64,000 nucleotides of DNA from Laetiporus sulphureus 93-53 (taxonomy: Eukaryota > Basidiomycota > Agaricomycetes > Polyporales > Laetiporaceae). A model generated the notes under the pieces. It searched no databases. It saw only the letters and a list, made by a program, of their open reading frames with translations, and was not told where the DNA came from. A program made the translations under genes and the position numbers. This document shows, in pieces, positions 24,601 to 35,879 of the stretch (within the stretch, counting starts at the first letter, position 1; each line of letters starts with the position of its first letter). The DNA is taken from NCBI RefSeq assembly GCF_001632365.1, contig NW_024468543.1, positions 53,749 to 117,748 on the forward strand, in the 5' to 3' direction.

Positions 24601-25016
24601 TAGTGTAAGGCAAGATTGAGGAGCCTAGATATTCAACCTCATCCATGGATATATCTTACATCGCGGAGAAGTAAAACAAATGGTTCAGCTAAAAGAAGCC
24701 AAAGGTGAGCACGCAACAATAGAATTGCCAAACGGATCACAGTCACTGGGGACATGAATAGTACTCACTCAGCCTTCCAGTCGAGTCACTGAAGTCATTC
24801 AAGCAGGTTGTTCGAATGCGACTGACTGACGACAAGTTGCCGCTTTGATCAGAATAGTCAATTTTTCATCCTGCGACGCAGCCTGAAGTACGAGCAAAGT
24901 CACGGTAATATTTCATTGTTTGGATCGCAGGGTATCCGCAACCTGCACGTCTTGGGAGGCGGAAGAGGTAGCTGGCTGCACCATCGGAAGATGAATAACT
25001 CAAACTGAATCCCCAG

Positions 25017-25092
25017 AATGCAACGCTCGACATTCTCGGCATGATGGCGGTAGTACTTGCTGCAGAGAAACAGGCGCAAGCGGCTTCGTGCA
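25017..25092 (+). pseudogene. Relic of the family-A last exon
   Basis: The plus strand encodes a degraded version of the family-A C-terminus (LDILGMMAVVLAAEKQA against LHILGMMVVMRAIKKKQ in the gene at 25728). The same relic occurs at the same place in copy 3 (56063-56140). It shows that a family-A copy once lay immediately upstream, before the larger unit was duplicated. Confidence 0.6.
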
Positions 25093-25727
25093 GTAAGGTG
25101 TGCGAGGATTCTATGGTAGTGGTATGATTGGTAAGTATTGTGTAGCGAAAAGGACAGAAAGCGAGAATCCTGATAATAGGCAACTGTATGCGCGGAAATA
25201 TATGGGAGCCGCACAAATATTCGTTAAGTCTCCTGGAAGAGACCGGTCGATATCTCATTCGTAAGGGCATGTGTACTTACAATCTATTTGACGTCCGAGG
25301 GTGACAAATTTGTCCGGAGGCTGTGCGTAGACCATCTGCATCTGCACGCGAGATGTCAGGCTCGCATTTTCCGAGTTGATGCGTGTATCATTGCAGAGCT
25401 TTCCGAGTTTTCCTATTCCTGGAGGGGAAACGGTAGCTCAGCCACAGGCCATTGACTACCGGTCTTGGCGGACAATTGTATTCCAGCTGCCACCGAGCCA
25501 CGCAAGTAGACGCCCGTATTTCAACCGCGTCGACGCGCCTTGGCCTCCTTCCTCACGCCTTTCCCTCGACCACCACTACAAGTGTCTGCCATCCGTAATT
25601 TCTTTCATCCAGAAACGTATGTATGAATGATAATTCTTTACGTGGGCACAATTGTTTACTTACCCCCGCTAGAAGCCTAGATCTGATATCGCTCATCCAC
25701 CAACATCCAACACTCGACCTGTACATC

Positions 25728-27506
25728 ATGACCTTGGATCTCTTACAACGCGCATGTGCAGCTGTGAAGAAGAAATTCTTGCGCAGTCCGGGGCAAGGTC
25801 ATCTTCTGGCACAGAATGATATCGGCTATGCCCAGCAAATTACCAGGGTCAATGGCGAGGTCAGCCCTGTAAACCCACAGATGAATACGGTCACGGTCAT
25901 AGAGAAGAACAAGAAGTTTGTAAGCCATCTGTCCACCGGTTCCCGTATTCATATGTGGGCTCACCATATACGATATGCACTCGTCATCGTCGCACCAGTC
26001 GGACACCCTCGTTTCTGATACCTGCCAGGACGGTATAATGAGTGGATCAGGAGAGATCTCATGGAGGAACCCACTGGCCAATCATGAGAGTATCGTGAGT
26101 CGAAAAGAGCCTTCTAGTTGTAGCATGCAATGCTTACTATCGACGCAGGATTACAGCGATAACTTTCACGCGCGTCTGGAAGCCATAGAGGAGGGATCTT
26201 GCGGATACTCGATTGCAGGCCCGCTCATGTACACTGAGGGCTGGGCTTCCAATGGACGGCTCGGACACAGCGGAGCCGAACAGGATTTGCTGGTGGGAGA
26301 CGAGCTCGCAAAATTTACGGTGAGTGGCAAACAGCCATGATAGACGTTATGATGGGGGCGCTGATGTGACCCAGCAGGACAAGGCCCCTCTCGTTGGTAA
26401 AACTGGCCATGAAAGCTCTGTAGCGAAGGCAGGAACAGAAGACGTTTGCAGCGTCATCACAGATGACTCTTCTCGTCCTGTTACTCCAACATCCCTGCTG
26501 TCCGGTGTCTCCTGCGCGCATGCACACATCAACACGAAGGCGGAGTACGTGGACGTCATGGCCGCTGAGCAAGCGGTGCTGGCATCGGTGAATTTCCGTC
26601 CATTCGGTAGCGAGACAGGCCGTACAGATGTCGACAATGCGGTTGAGGTGCCCAGCATGGATATTGAGCGCTCAGGCTTCTCAGTGGTCACCATTGCCTC
26701 GTATCTCGAAGCCGCTCCCCTGCAGCAGGGCGAAAGCGAGGGAGAGATTGAGCAGACGGAAATCGGGGATATCACTGCTCCACATGCGTTATCCCCGGCA
26801 GGGTTGCAGTTCTACAGGGAACTCTTCGCATACTGGGCTTCATCGAGGACATCTACGGAACAGCCGGTCGTCAAGAAGCCCGACACAATGAATACACTCG
26901 CCACGATGTCGAAGCTCACCAAGATGAAGAAGACTGCCGCAGTTAGAAAGCCAGGCATGAAGCTGAAACGTCGCCCTCGGTGGGGAGCGGTGGACAGCAT
27001 ACCTGTTTACGTCGATAACACTCGAGCATGGCAGGAATTTATGGCAGCTGTCTGGAACGAGTTGGCTGATGGGTGCAATCGTCGTGGTGCTGCCATGCAG
27101 CCTACAGAGGAAGAGGCCAGGGACGATCAGGTACGTGCCCCCAACCGCAGAGGTGAAGATTGTTAGGGCTGACAAAGAGGTGATGTGATATCCACAGGGA
27201 CCCGAGGTACCAGTGCACGATATTGTGCGCGATATGGAAGACAGGGCCACAGACGATTCGAGCCAGGCCGTTGCTGGCCGAGCTGTGACGGGATCAGGAA
27301 CGAAGTATCGGCCGGTGACTATACAGGAGAGGCTAGAGCTGACCAAGACGAAGCAGCTTGCATGCCTAGAGAAGTACAGGATACAACTGGCCAAACCATC
27401 TGAGGACGAATACCTCTCATTGATGGGTCACGAAGCAAGGCTTCACATTCTCGGCATGATGGTCGTCATGCGTGCCATCAAGAAGAAACAGATGCAGGCT
27501 GCCTAG
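25728..27506 (+). CDS. Family A orphan protein, copy 1 (496 aa)
   Basis: Exons 25728-25919, 26029-26094, 26149-26319, 26378-27130 and 27198-27506 are all phase 0 and have GT-AG introns of 54-109 bp. No known domain is recognised. Conserved blocks shared with the copies at 36030 and 56773 are a basic N-terminal helix (LLQRACAAVKKKFL), a tryptophan-containing block (AGLQFYRELFAYWASS), a basic stretch (PGMKLKRRPRW), a WQEFMAAVWNELAD block and a C-terminal helix ending IKKKQMQAA. The centre is acidic and probably disordered. An in-frame ATG at 25623 lies before an intron-like sequence and was not used. The frame is intact and it has close paralogues, so it is likely an expressed gene of unknown function. 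Confidence 0.75.
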
Positions 27507-29160
27507 AGGTCGCAGATCCAAGGGCAGCATTGCAGGCGAGCTAAATTGCGAATATGATTGCGGCGAGAATGAAGGGGTGGGGGTGCGAGTATTCCGACGG
27601 AAGGCGGGTTTAGAGAGGAATCACAAGAGCTACGCGATTTTGCGTTAAAGCTTTCTAGGAGAGACTGTATTCAACTACATGTCTCGCATGGAAGAGTGCA
27701 TGTACTCACAATGTATATAATGTCCGATTATTGTCCGTTCAGCCGGAACTTGCGAGTGAACGCAATGTGAGCGCAAGTGGCTAAGCAGCTCTAGATGCCT
27801 TAGCGAGTAAAAACAACGTGTTCGTGCTGCGCATGAGTGTTGCAGGCCTGCTTTGTCCCTCGCCACATCCATGGACGGATTTCTTCTCCGGCTACCACTG
27901 TGCAACGATAACATAAGATATGCTTCTCGCACGCATCTTCCAGAAATGGCGCTGCATCCGCAGTTATCGACACCAGATTGGTCGCCTTCATCGACTGTGA
28001 GTGGCGATCCTATCGCGTTGGGCCTTCATGACGCAATGAATGAAGCATAGTAGACCGTTTTAGCGGATACCGGTCCTCGTCTGCTTGAACATTACGGAAT
28101 ACCATTTCTGCGCTACCACCAGATCCTATGGCTATCACTGTCCCGGTATCGATCACCGACCGGAGGTTCAATTTTGTTTGACCGTTGTCGTTTACTGGTG
28201 ACTTGCAAGAGGTATCGTTCGCTCTCCATCACAATGATCGTTTCATCAACAAATAGTGGACTACATAGTAAGTAAATCATTCCGTGCACGAGCAACCGAC
28301 AGTTCATGTCACCGCACCTAGAGACGACTCGCCATTCAGACAACCCGCTGCTCATCCGTGCGTAGTCCTCATGACCATTCCGTATGAGCAACCTATAGCG
28401 GCTTCGGCTGTCGCTGGACGGCCCAATTCGGTTATCCAGCAAGCTTTCGTATTAACAGCATTGGATCAGGGATGTGGTATGCTTCGAGAGTTCAGAATGC
28501 AGAACGTTGAAGTCCTCAGTGTACAAGCAGCCAGTTTGCTATGGCCGATCTTTGGTGACGACGTCCGCATCCTGTCCACACAAGTAGTGAGTCAATATGG
28601 CTCCCATCAATGACTGAGTGGCTTTGGCGTTCGGAACGGACAGTGCGATTTAAGGGTGCTCGACGAAATAAAGTGGATGGCAGCGCGCAGAGGAAATCCT
28701 GCGGCAGTTGCCCGACTCGGCTGGAAATCTTTTTCACCAAAAGTGTGTTTCTGACATTTCCCTCTATATGCAAGTTTTGTTATAAAAGCGTAAAGGAGTT
28801 TATGCCAGAAATGCCGCCACGAATGGACGGCAGATATTCTGCGCCACAGGCGCGTCTGCCGCCGCCGGGTGTCTCAGTGTCTCTCGCATATTGCAAATGC
28901 GGCAATCTACAAAGAGCTAAAGTACACAGCCCAGAACTATTCAGTATGTGTTGATTTGTGAAGAACTCTGAATTAAAAGCCGAACTGAGATATGCACCAC
29001 CATCATCATCAGGGGTTCTGGTATTCGTGAGCCCACATGGGCCACAGTCATTGGTCATGGACCGTCAACAACACAGATTGCGGAAAGATCTTCACGTAAC
29101 TCAACGCAGGACTACGTGAACAAGTCTCAACTTCTTCGTCGCCTGAAAGCCGCCCGGTTG
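27507..29160. other. Conserved spacer of duplicated unit, copy 1
   Basis: Aligns with 37494-39240 and 58546-60520. Short plus-strand stretches keep similar residues between copies (for example RLLEHYGIPFLRYHQI near 28080-28130) and intron-like signals occur, but stops and frameshifts differ between copies. Copy 1 lacks about 190 bp near 28395 that the other two copies have. It may be the remains of a further gene; I could not build a model. Confidence 0.45.
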
Positions 29161-29469
29161 AAATGTGGATGACTGGCGTCCGTTCATACACGAGTTACGT
29201 GCATGGTTATGTGCGCTCCGAGTCTCTGGACCACAATGCCAAAGTCAACGATCCATCTGAACTCAACCTTCGGCTACACACAGGTGAGAGAATTGCCTAG
29301 AGGTGAGCTTCCTAGCCTTCGGCAGTGCACATGCGATCATGTGTGCAGGGATCTCGTCGATAACCTGCGTCAGAGAATGTGGACGCTACGTTGTTACAGT
29401 TTCATATCAGGTTTCACGACGCACGTGCAACACGAGGCTTATTATACGAAGGAATATCAGCCCAGTCCA

Positions 29470-31388
29470 ACTTGGGTGAAGAGGCGACGAGCGCCGGTTC
29501 CAAATAACAGGCGCTGCAGAAAGACGGGGCAGCAGAGTAATACAATAATATGAGCAACCGATCACAATTATAGCAGGGCTGAATAGACGAACAGGCGCCG
29601 GAGAAAGATGGTACAGTTGAGTAACACGAGCGGTGAGCGGGTACGATTATAAAAGGGTTGAATACACGAGTAACATGCAGAATGACAGAAAAGGAAGCGC
29701 AACCACAATCGTGGAGTGAAGTCGTCGACAACGGCAGCAGCTACGACTCCTAGGATAGAGGATCAGGGCCATCCTTCAATAGATAGATGTGGTGGAAATC
29801 GAACGACGCTTTGCAACGACTAGACAAGACCGTCATGCCCGCTCCTGCTGCGCCCGCCCGTCCGGTGGCAGGCAACACTCCTCCCACTAGGAACCAAGAG
29901 GAATCGACACTCAATAGAATATGGGCTATTGCACAGGTACTGTCGTCAACAGTTCAATCATTGAGGCAGTGTGCTCACTCGATGCATCTCCAAGCAATTT
30001 ATTGTAATGTATTTGAAAATGCAACTTGGTACGTCGCCGCTTAGCTCTCGCAATGGTTTGTGCTCACTCTTCCGAAGCGAATAAGTTCTTCACGGCCAAG
30101 GAGCAACCTGCCGCGCCGCCTGTACCCTTGGCGATGGTAACAGACGGCGTATCGCAAGGACAGTCACCCAGCCAGATTCCGCTGCTCCCTACAAGCGCAC
30201 AGCCTGCATGGCCGCTTGGAATACCTCTCGCGATGTACGGATACCTATCGACTTCGCCTACGGGCGAGGTCTTCTCAAATCAGTGGACCTCCGAATGGCA
30301 ATTCTGGGCTATCGCACTGTGTCTGGGAGAATATCACGTATGGAGACTGGAAGGAAAAGCGCACGGTGGATTTCATGGTGGATTTGCCTGAGGTGAGAGC
30401 AGTCTGTCAATTCGGATTGGGCGAGGCGTAACGCTGATCGCGGTGCAGAGCGTGCAACACAACGCCTCGTTGTGTGCAGATATATTCCTGGTGAGGGACG
30501 GTGCGAGTCCGGATCCCTCAAAGCCGAACTACGACATCAGGGCAATTCACCACAGTCACAAATGTGCATTCTCATTTTATGTCTTCCGCAATTCTTTAAC
30601 AGTGGTATGCAGTGTTGACGCGATACCTGCCCAAGCTCAAAGTGCGTAAGAAGAAGAACCTTCTAACTGCACAACAAGAAGAGGAAGAGGAGCTCGAAGA
30701 GCGACAGGTAAGTATGCCCAATTGACAACCGTTGGAGGATAGGCTTATGTATGTTCTAGGCAGATGCCATTGTCTCTCACTGGCATCCGGTACGTCAGCG
30801 AACGCCATGATGTCGTCTGCGGAGATGCGGTATTCATCGTCTTTCAATTTTGAATTGCGTGTCGCAAAGTTCCGTACATTGTCGAACAGAGTGACCTGAT
30901 AGATCGCAAATTATTGGACGGAGGGAGGACAAGGAATGCAAAGAGCATACCGTCTAATCGTCTTCGCATTTAACCGCGGCAGTGCTTTACAGCCTGTCTC
31001 GTTCCGGCAGTGATGGAACTAGATTGAGCATTGCCTTCTGAGGTAGAATGAATAAGAGACATACGCGTGGTGTGGCATGGACCGTATACGTTCGGACCAT
31101 TGGGTGAATCGCTGTAATAGAGCAGAAGGCGGTCACGCAGAGCTCGTCAGCCCGTACTAACGGGTCGATTGTAACCATTGCGCGCTTCTTGGTTAAGCTG
31201 TGGAGAACAGCGATGACGTCGAAATCTCCACAGCTTACTAGGGATTACGTAAAGCGGAGCGGACACTGCAGAAATAACTAAATACCATTCTGTTATTTGG
31301 AATCTCGAGAGGGGGCGTTCTCCTTAATATCGCCTGTCGAATCGCTCCCGAAAACGCGATTTTATAGGTCTGCCTAGGGGAGACAAGG
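29470..31388. mobile_element. 1.9-kb insertion carrying a CLPTM1 gene fragment
   Basis: Copy 3 runs continuously from the spacer into the double-BTB gene (about 60840-60895). Copy 1 has about 1.9 kb of unrelated sequence between the matching points (about 29470 and 31388). The insert holds the CLPTM1 fragment and about 0.6 kb with no gene. I see no terminal repeats or transposase, so this may be ectopic recombination rather than transposition; deletion from copy 3 is less likely because the insert holds a piece of an unrelated gene. Confidence 0.6.
29834..30789 (+). pseudogene. CLPTM1: CLPTM1-like 5' fragment with introns, frameshifted
   Basis: The N-terminal part of a cleft-lip-and-palate transmembrane protein 1 homologue is recognisable. 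It begins MPAPAAPARP at 29834 and continues through the LAMYGYLSTSPTGEVFSNQW, CVWENITYGDWKEKRTVDF, SVQHNASLCADIFLVRDGAS and LTRYLPKLKVRKKKNLL segments, stopping in the exon encoding IVSHWHP (about 30789). Introns are still present between these pieces (for example GTGAGAGCAG to GGTGCAG near 30392-30449), so it came from genomic DNA and not a retrocopy. The TSEW and VWEN segments are in different frames and the transmembrane half is absent. It is a dead fragment; a full gene presumably lies elsewhere in the genome. Confidence 0.85.
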
Positions 31389-31416
31389 CGTTCTCCCCTT
31401 CCATCCCTACTTCCTC

Positions 31417-32784
31417 ATGTCAGACCGCCCAAAAATTGACCAGAAAGTCCTACGGCGGGACTTGAAACGAGCGGCGTCCCCATTCAACAAGAAGAGCGCC
31501 GACATCATCATCCGGTCAGCAGATGGGATGAACTTCCAGTGCCACAAGGCGGTGCTCACTCTAGCATCGCCGGTATTCGAATGCATGTTCCATCCCCCGC
31601 AGTCGACCGCAACCGGCGTAACAGACATCGATTCAGCAATAGGCGTAACAGACGTCGATACAGCAATAGGCGTAACAGACGTCGATACAGCAACCGGCTT
31701 GCCGATTGTCTGTGTCACAGAAAATAGCACGGCGTTGGATGGTCTTCTGCGTTTGTGTTATCCTAAGCAGAATCCTGTCCTTCACCGTGCGTCGGAGGTG
31801 ATAGAGTTGTTGGAAGCAGCACAGAAATACCGAATGGGAGAAGCGATCCGGCACTTGGGCGATGCGCTGAGCAAGTATGTGGAGAAGTCTGCTTTGCAGG
31901 TCTATGCAGTTGCATGTCGGTTGGGAATGGAGGAGCTTGCAAGGAAGGCGGCTGTTAAGCTCAAATCACAGGAGACGATCACGCAGGGGCCAGAGATGGA
32001 GCGCATGTCTGCCGGTGCCCTCCATCGACTCTTCCAGTTCCGCAATCCGAATGTGCGAGGTCCTGCTCACTGCTTCACATTCTGTCGTCCGACGTCAATT
32101 GATATGCTCCAAGTGGTAACGACCACTATAAATCCTGTCGGGGCAGAACCCTTCATACATCCTTCCGCCGACACCATTGTGCTCTCTTCTGACGGCGTCC
32201 AATTCCGCGTGTATAGAAACATCCTCGAACTTGCGTCTCCTGTCTTCGCAGATATGTTGAGGAATTCTGGAGCTAGCGACGGTCATCCCGAGCCGAGCAC
32301 AGAGCCACCGCTTGTCCGGGTCGCAGAGGATGGCAGGACAGTGCATACGCTCTTGCAATTGTGTTATCCAATGGAGGCCCCCGTTGTTGAAGGGTTCGAT
32401 GCCGCGCATGCACTTCTTTCTGCCGTCAAGAAGTACGGGGTCACATCCGCGTTGGCATGGGCGAAGCGGTCGTGGGTGGAGCAGATGAAATATGATGCAT
32501 TGCGAGCTTGTTTACTCGCCATGCAGATGGGATGGGAAGATGAAACAGAGGAGGCGATTCGGCTTCTGCCCGCTAAGGACCACCAGTGGTTTCCGGAGAT
32601 GGAAAGTATCCCAGCATCGTACTACTTCATGGCACTGGAACGGCGGCGTAATCGTTCCAAATCCCTTTCAGGGCCCTCAACAGGCTCAACTACAGAGAAC
32701 ATAGCCTGCACGGTAGGATTGGTGATTGTTATCGGGCTTTGGGAAGCCGCAAAGTTAGTGTGGCACTGGTTAGTGAATGTCTGA
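31417..32784 (+). CDS. Double BTB/POZ-domain protein, copy 1 (455 aa)
   Basis: A single uninterrupted exon. Residues about 27-160 and 250-375 are two BTB/POZ domains of the fungal type, each starting with SAD(I/T)I(I/V)xSxDG followed by an LxLASPVF core and a xLLxLCYP strand-helix. Between the ASPVF and CYP parts of the first domain lie three 9-residue repeats (GVTDxDxA). A predicted transmembrane helix ends the protein (about 432-453). BTB domains mediate dimerisation and Cullin-3 adaptor functions; fungal proteins of this kind are mostly uncharacterised. The close paralogue at 60895 differs in repeat number, an N-terminal insertion and the whole C-terminus. Its 5' flank was replaced by the 1.9-kb insert, so its promoter differs from that of copy 3. 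Confidence 0.85.
   Translation: MSDRPKIDQKVLRRDLKRAASPFNKKSADIIIRSADGMNFQCHKAVLTLASPVFECMFHPPQSTATGVTDIDSAIGVTDVDTAIGVTDVDTATGLPIVCVTENSTALDGLLRLCYPKQNPVLHRASEVIELLEAAQKYRMGEAIRHLGDALSKYVEKSALQVYAVACRLGMEELARKAAVKLKSQETITQGPEMERMSAGALHRLFQFRNPNVRGPAHCFTFCRPTSIDMLQVVTTTINPVGAEPFIHPSADTIVLSSDGVQFRVYRNILELASPVFADMLRNSGASDGHPEPSTEPPLVRVAEDGRTVHTLLQLCYPMEAPVVEGFDAAHALLSAVKKYGVTSALAWAKRSWVEQMKYDALRACLLAMQMGWEDETEEAIRLLPAKDHQWFPEMESIPASYYFMALERRRNRSKSLSGPSTGSTTENIACTVGLVIVIGLWEAAKLVWHWLVNV
31615..31695 (+). repeat. In-frame 27-bp minisatellite, three units
   Basis: Three consecutive 27-base units (ggcgtaacagacRtcgat core) at 31615-31641, 31642-31668 and 31669-31695 encode GVTDxDxA repeats inside the first BTB domain. 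The paralogue has two units (61120-61173). Confidence 0.9.
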
Positions 32785-33049
32785 CAATATATTGGGTACG
32801 CTGTTCGTGGCATTGTGCGCTTGGCTCTGAATAACGAAACTTTGATAGGTCAGCATTTTTGAGACATTCCTGCGCTAACGATAACTCGAGCAGGATCCAG
32901 AACACAACTATTCGTTGTGAACCATCGCAGTGTTGAACGCATGCGTCATCATCTTGCCGCCGCTATGCTACATCTGACAAATGAAGAGACCTGGGGAGTC
33001 AGGACATATGCATGGTAAAGTAAAGTAGTTCACCGTAGAATTCTTCGGG

Positions 33050-33667
33050 TCATTTCCGCTTTACTTGTTCTCGTGCGCAGAGGCGGTTCAAACGGAGCAT
33101 TTCAGCTTCGACCTCACGTATATGTGCGATCCCATTTGATGTTCCGATAACACTATCAAATCCTGAGGCACGCAATACATGAATATTTCGCTTGACCTCC
33201 TGTAAGGCAACTAGCCATGTAGAAAATGAGGACGCCCTTTCTGGTTCCAAGAGCTGCCAGTCGATTTCGGTGCCCAACTTAATGTGCGCCACAGGCGCGT
33301 AAACGCCCGACGAAACCGAGCGCGTCGACCACGTGGCGGCTTGCCATTACTTGCTACCCAGTATACGATACATCGCGATGCTTTGTCATAGCTAGAGACC
33401 AGGCTTGAAAGCTTGAAGGCTTACTTTGTTCCTCGCCATAGTAGCGACTGAAATACTGCCATTTGTTCGAGGAATCATTAATCAGCAACCAAGAACGTGT
33501 CTCATTAGACGCCGAAAGTCCTCGTTCTCGTTTAGCCATCGCCGTCTCGCTGAGTGGACCGCTAGCTCTGCCCTATGCTCCCTTTTCCCGTAGTTGCACC
33601 GGAGAGGCGACGGCTCAGTCGAACTAGCGTCAGGAGGCATAAATGTGTCTTGCTCGCTCGTGCTCAC
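33050..33667 (-). CDS. Hypothetical protein, exons not fully resolved
   Basis: Three minus-strand open stretches follow each other: 33667-33482 (MSTSEQDTFMPPDAS, then a basic helix RRRWLNENEDFRRLM), 33539-33354 in another frame, and 33292-33050 ending LNRLCAREQVKRK before a stop. They could be exons of one short gene of about 180 residues, but the junctions were not settled. No family was recognised. It lies just beyond the right end of duplicated copy 1. Confidence 0.3.
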
Positions 33668-34969
33668 ATAGCGAACCTCGATGTCTTGCTGCTCGCAGAT
33701 TTTATCGCCCTATCATTAAGGCTGAACTTGAGGTACTATCTCTCCCCTGCGCGGGTCGACATGGCATCGTCCTCGCCACCCACGACCACCTTCCAGCTCA
33801 CGACCACCTTCCAGCTTGCTGGCGACTGTTCTGCACAGCGATGCATTGTCGTCCCTGAACCATCTCATCATCATTCCTTATCACGGTGTTTGGCAAGGGC
33901 ATGATCCGCAGAAGAGGCTAGATGAGGATGATTGAATATAGGAGGATTATCAAGGAGGCGGTGGGTAGGTCTCTGCGCTGAATGGGTGTATCGTTACTGG
34001 GTGGGTGCTGCTTGTGCTTTCTGATATACTAATGCCCAATTCATGACCATAACAATGTAGAGTGGAAGAAGGTCACTGTCGTCGGCCACGAAATTAAGAG
34101 GCAACGTCTTCGAACTGCATCGTGCCGCGGCACGTTGGCCCAGATCGAGATTCTACTACGTCGGCATAGATGCTGAGGGTGAGGAAGGACTGAAAGCCCA
34201 GGAAGGCGAGGTACGTGTGGGAGGCGCTTCCCGTAGGGCGCGCGATGCTGAATTTTCGTCTTGCAGACATTGAAAGGCTACATGTCGTATTCTGTTGACA
34301 TTTACAGGTGTCACGACTTCCTGCTGTCGAAACGTCGCTCACGGAACCCTTTCAAACGGTTCCACTCATATTACACTTCTTCGCCCGAACTCGGCCCCCT
34401 TCTTGATTGATGCCCAGATACTGCCGATGGCGGTCGGGCTGCCCTATTTTACAGACTCTCCCTTGGGACTATCTTCGACCATCCGTCGTGGATGCAGGCT
34501 CATAATGTCTCCGTCGTTTCGATACACTACGAGGACTTTTAAGCTTATTGTCACCATCCTTGTCGCGGTACATTGGAAACCCCATCTTATGAAGCGTACA
34601 TCCACACTGATTCCATCAGGCTGGTCTTGATAGGCAGACGATAGAACTTCAGCTTTTTAGTCACTTTGTATGGTGGCTCACAAGCCGGTTGTTAGCCTAT
34701 TGTTGCATAACATTAACCAGTACAACCTCGATCTCCATATACTGAGTGGACTGCGAGTCGAATGCTTTCTTTATTACTACCGCCATACAGATCACTGATG
34801 GCCTCTCATTCAGGGATCACGAAATGATGGACGTCCGTCCTGCTTGCGCACCGTCGTCCTGAGTATTTGGGTTTCCGACAGTTGCTGCATCACTGTACCG
34901 TCCATCTCCATCACCCAGTAAGCTTCAGATACTTCACTTGATCATCTATCCATTACATTGTTGCACATG
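33668..34969. other. Unassigned sequence left of the gap
   Basis: No gene is assignable. Short plausible exons with splice signals occur on the plus strand around 34110-34200 but match nothing I know. The interval stops at the scaffold gap. Confidence 0.35.
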
Positions 34970-35069
34970 NNNNNNNNNNNNNNNNNNNNNNNNNNNNNNN
35001 NNNNNNNNNNNNNNNNNNNNNNNNNNNNNNNNNNNNNNNNNNNNNNNNNNNNNNNNNNNNNNNNNNNNN
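34970..35069. other. Assembly gap (100 N)
   Basis: Exactly 100 undetermined bases, the conventional placeholder for a gap of unknown size. Distance and linkage across it rest on the scaffold only. Confidence 0.99.
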
Positions 35070-35455
35070 CCTGGCGTACAATCTTTCTGCTCCGGCGAGC
35101 CCATCAGCCCTGTCAGACATCCGTGATGATCAGACCAGAGCCATCAATGGAATATCGACAAATGGGAGCTTGCTTCCGCATTTTTACCGTGTCGTCGCTG
35201 CATTGATGGTCCGAGTGAGTACCCCACGTCTCGGGCCTCAGGCACTGGTGTGTGTTTCTGCTCGTCCGTCGACGGTCACGACCACCTCTTGAGTTCCGAG
35301 TCTCAGCAATGCTCAGTATTCGCAGTGTATACATCACGTCGTTCTCCCAGTTGAGCATGTCTGTTGAGCTCGTCTCACGGTCAGACCTCACTTTACCGTT
35401 TAGGTTTCTCTGTCCGAACATAATGGATTCGTCGATGCGAAAAGTGACTATCTAG
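35070..35455 (+). other. Exon-like fragment right of the gap
   Basis: From the gap edge a plus-strand frame reads without stop (SPSALSDIRDDQTRAING) to a GTGAGT donor near 35214. A second open stretch follows an acceptor near 35320 and ends at a stop at 35455. It looks like the 3' end of a gene lost in the gap. No family was recognised. Confidence 0.3.
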
Positions 35456-35817
35456 ACTCTACCAGAACGCATGTGTCAAACCCTGTGTGCATCCCACTCC
35501 CGCGCTCCTGAGAGTCTGCAACAGCTGGGGAGCAAGTGCCTGGTGTTGAAATCTAAATCCTGCAGTCTACGGTAGACGACGCTATCTCCATTTATTCTGA
35601 CATTGATGAAACAATCAAAGCACATCAAAGCATATGCTTGTATGTGTGGAGGTCAAGTACGGTATGCTGACCCGCTGCAACAACGAAATTTTATATCATC
35701 AACGCTTACAGGGCCCATCGCTGCCATCGCATTGTATTTAAGCCAGGAACTTAGCGCTGGACGGGACGCTTTTAATCAATACTCTGCGACGTCGACTTCG
35801 GGCAGACATGACCGGTC

Positions 35818-35878
35818 CCAATCTGCACCTCAACAACACATATGGCTGTCTGTTCATCGGGATAAATTTCGCTATCCT
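35818..35878 (+). pseudogene. First exon of a DUF6534-like gene, fused to family-A sequence
   Basis: ATG at 35818 begins MTGPNLHLNNTYGCLFIGI, closely matching the first exon of the DUF6534-like gene at 45506 (MTGLNLHLNSSMGCFFIGI). Immediately after about 35876 the sequence becomes the end of family-A exon 1 (compare 56917-56958), and the frame reaches TAA. The rest of the DUF6534 gene is absent. Confidence 0.8.
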
Positions 35879-35879
35879 G

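Larger units (their letters stand above)
24630..33070. repeat. Segmental duplication, copy 1 (with 1.9-kb insert)
   Basis: This copy contains, left to right, an upstream region with a family-A relic, the family-A gene at 25728, a spacer of about 1.9 kb, a foreign insert (about 29470-31388) and the double-BTB gene at 31417. It aligns with copy 3 (55.66-62.55 kb) along its length apart from the insert and small indels, and with copy 2 (35.88-39.24 kb) over the middle part. All copies are in the same orientation. Confidence 0.9.

Noticed and set aside
31388..31416. Long terminal repeat or target-site duplication at the 1.9-kb insert
   Set aside because: No matching short direct or inverted repeats were found at the two junctions (about 29470 and 31388) by eye.
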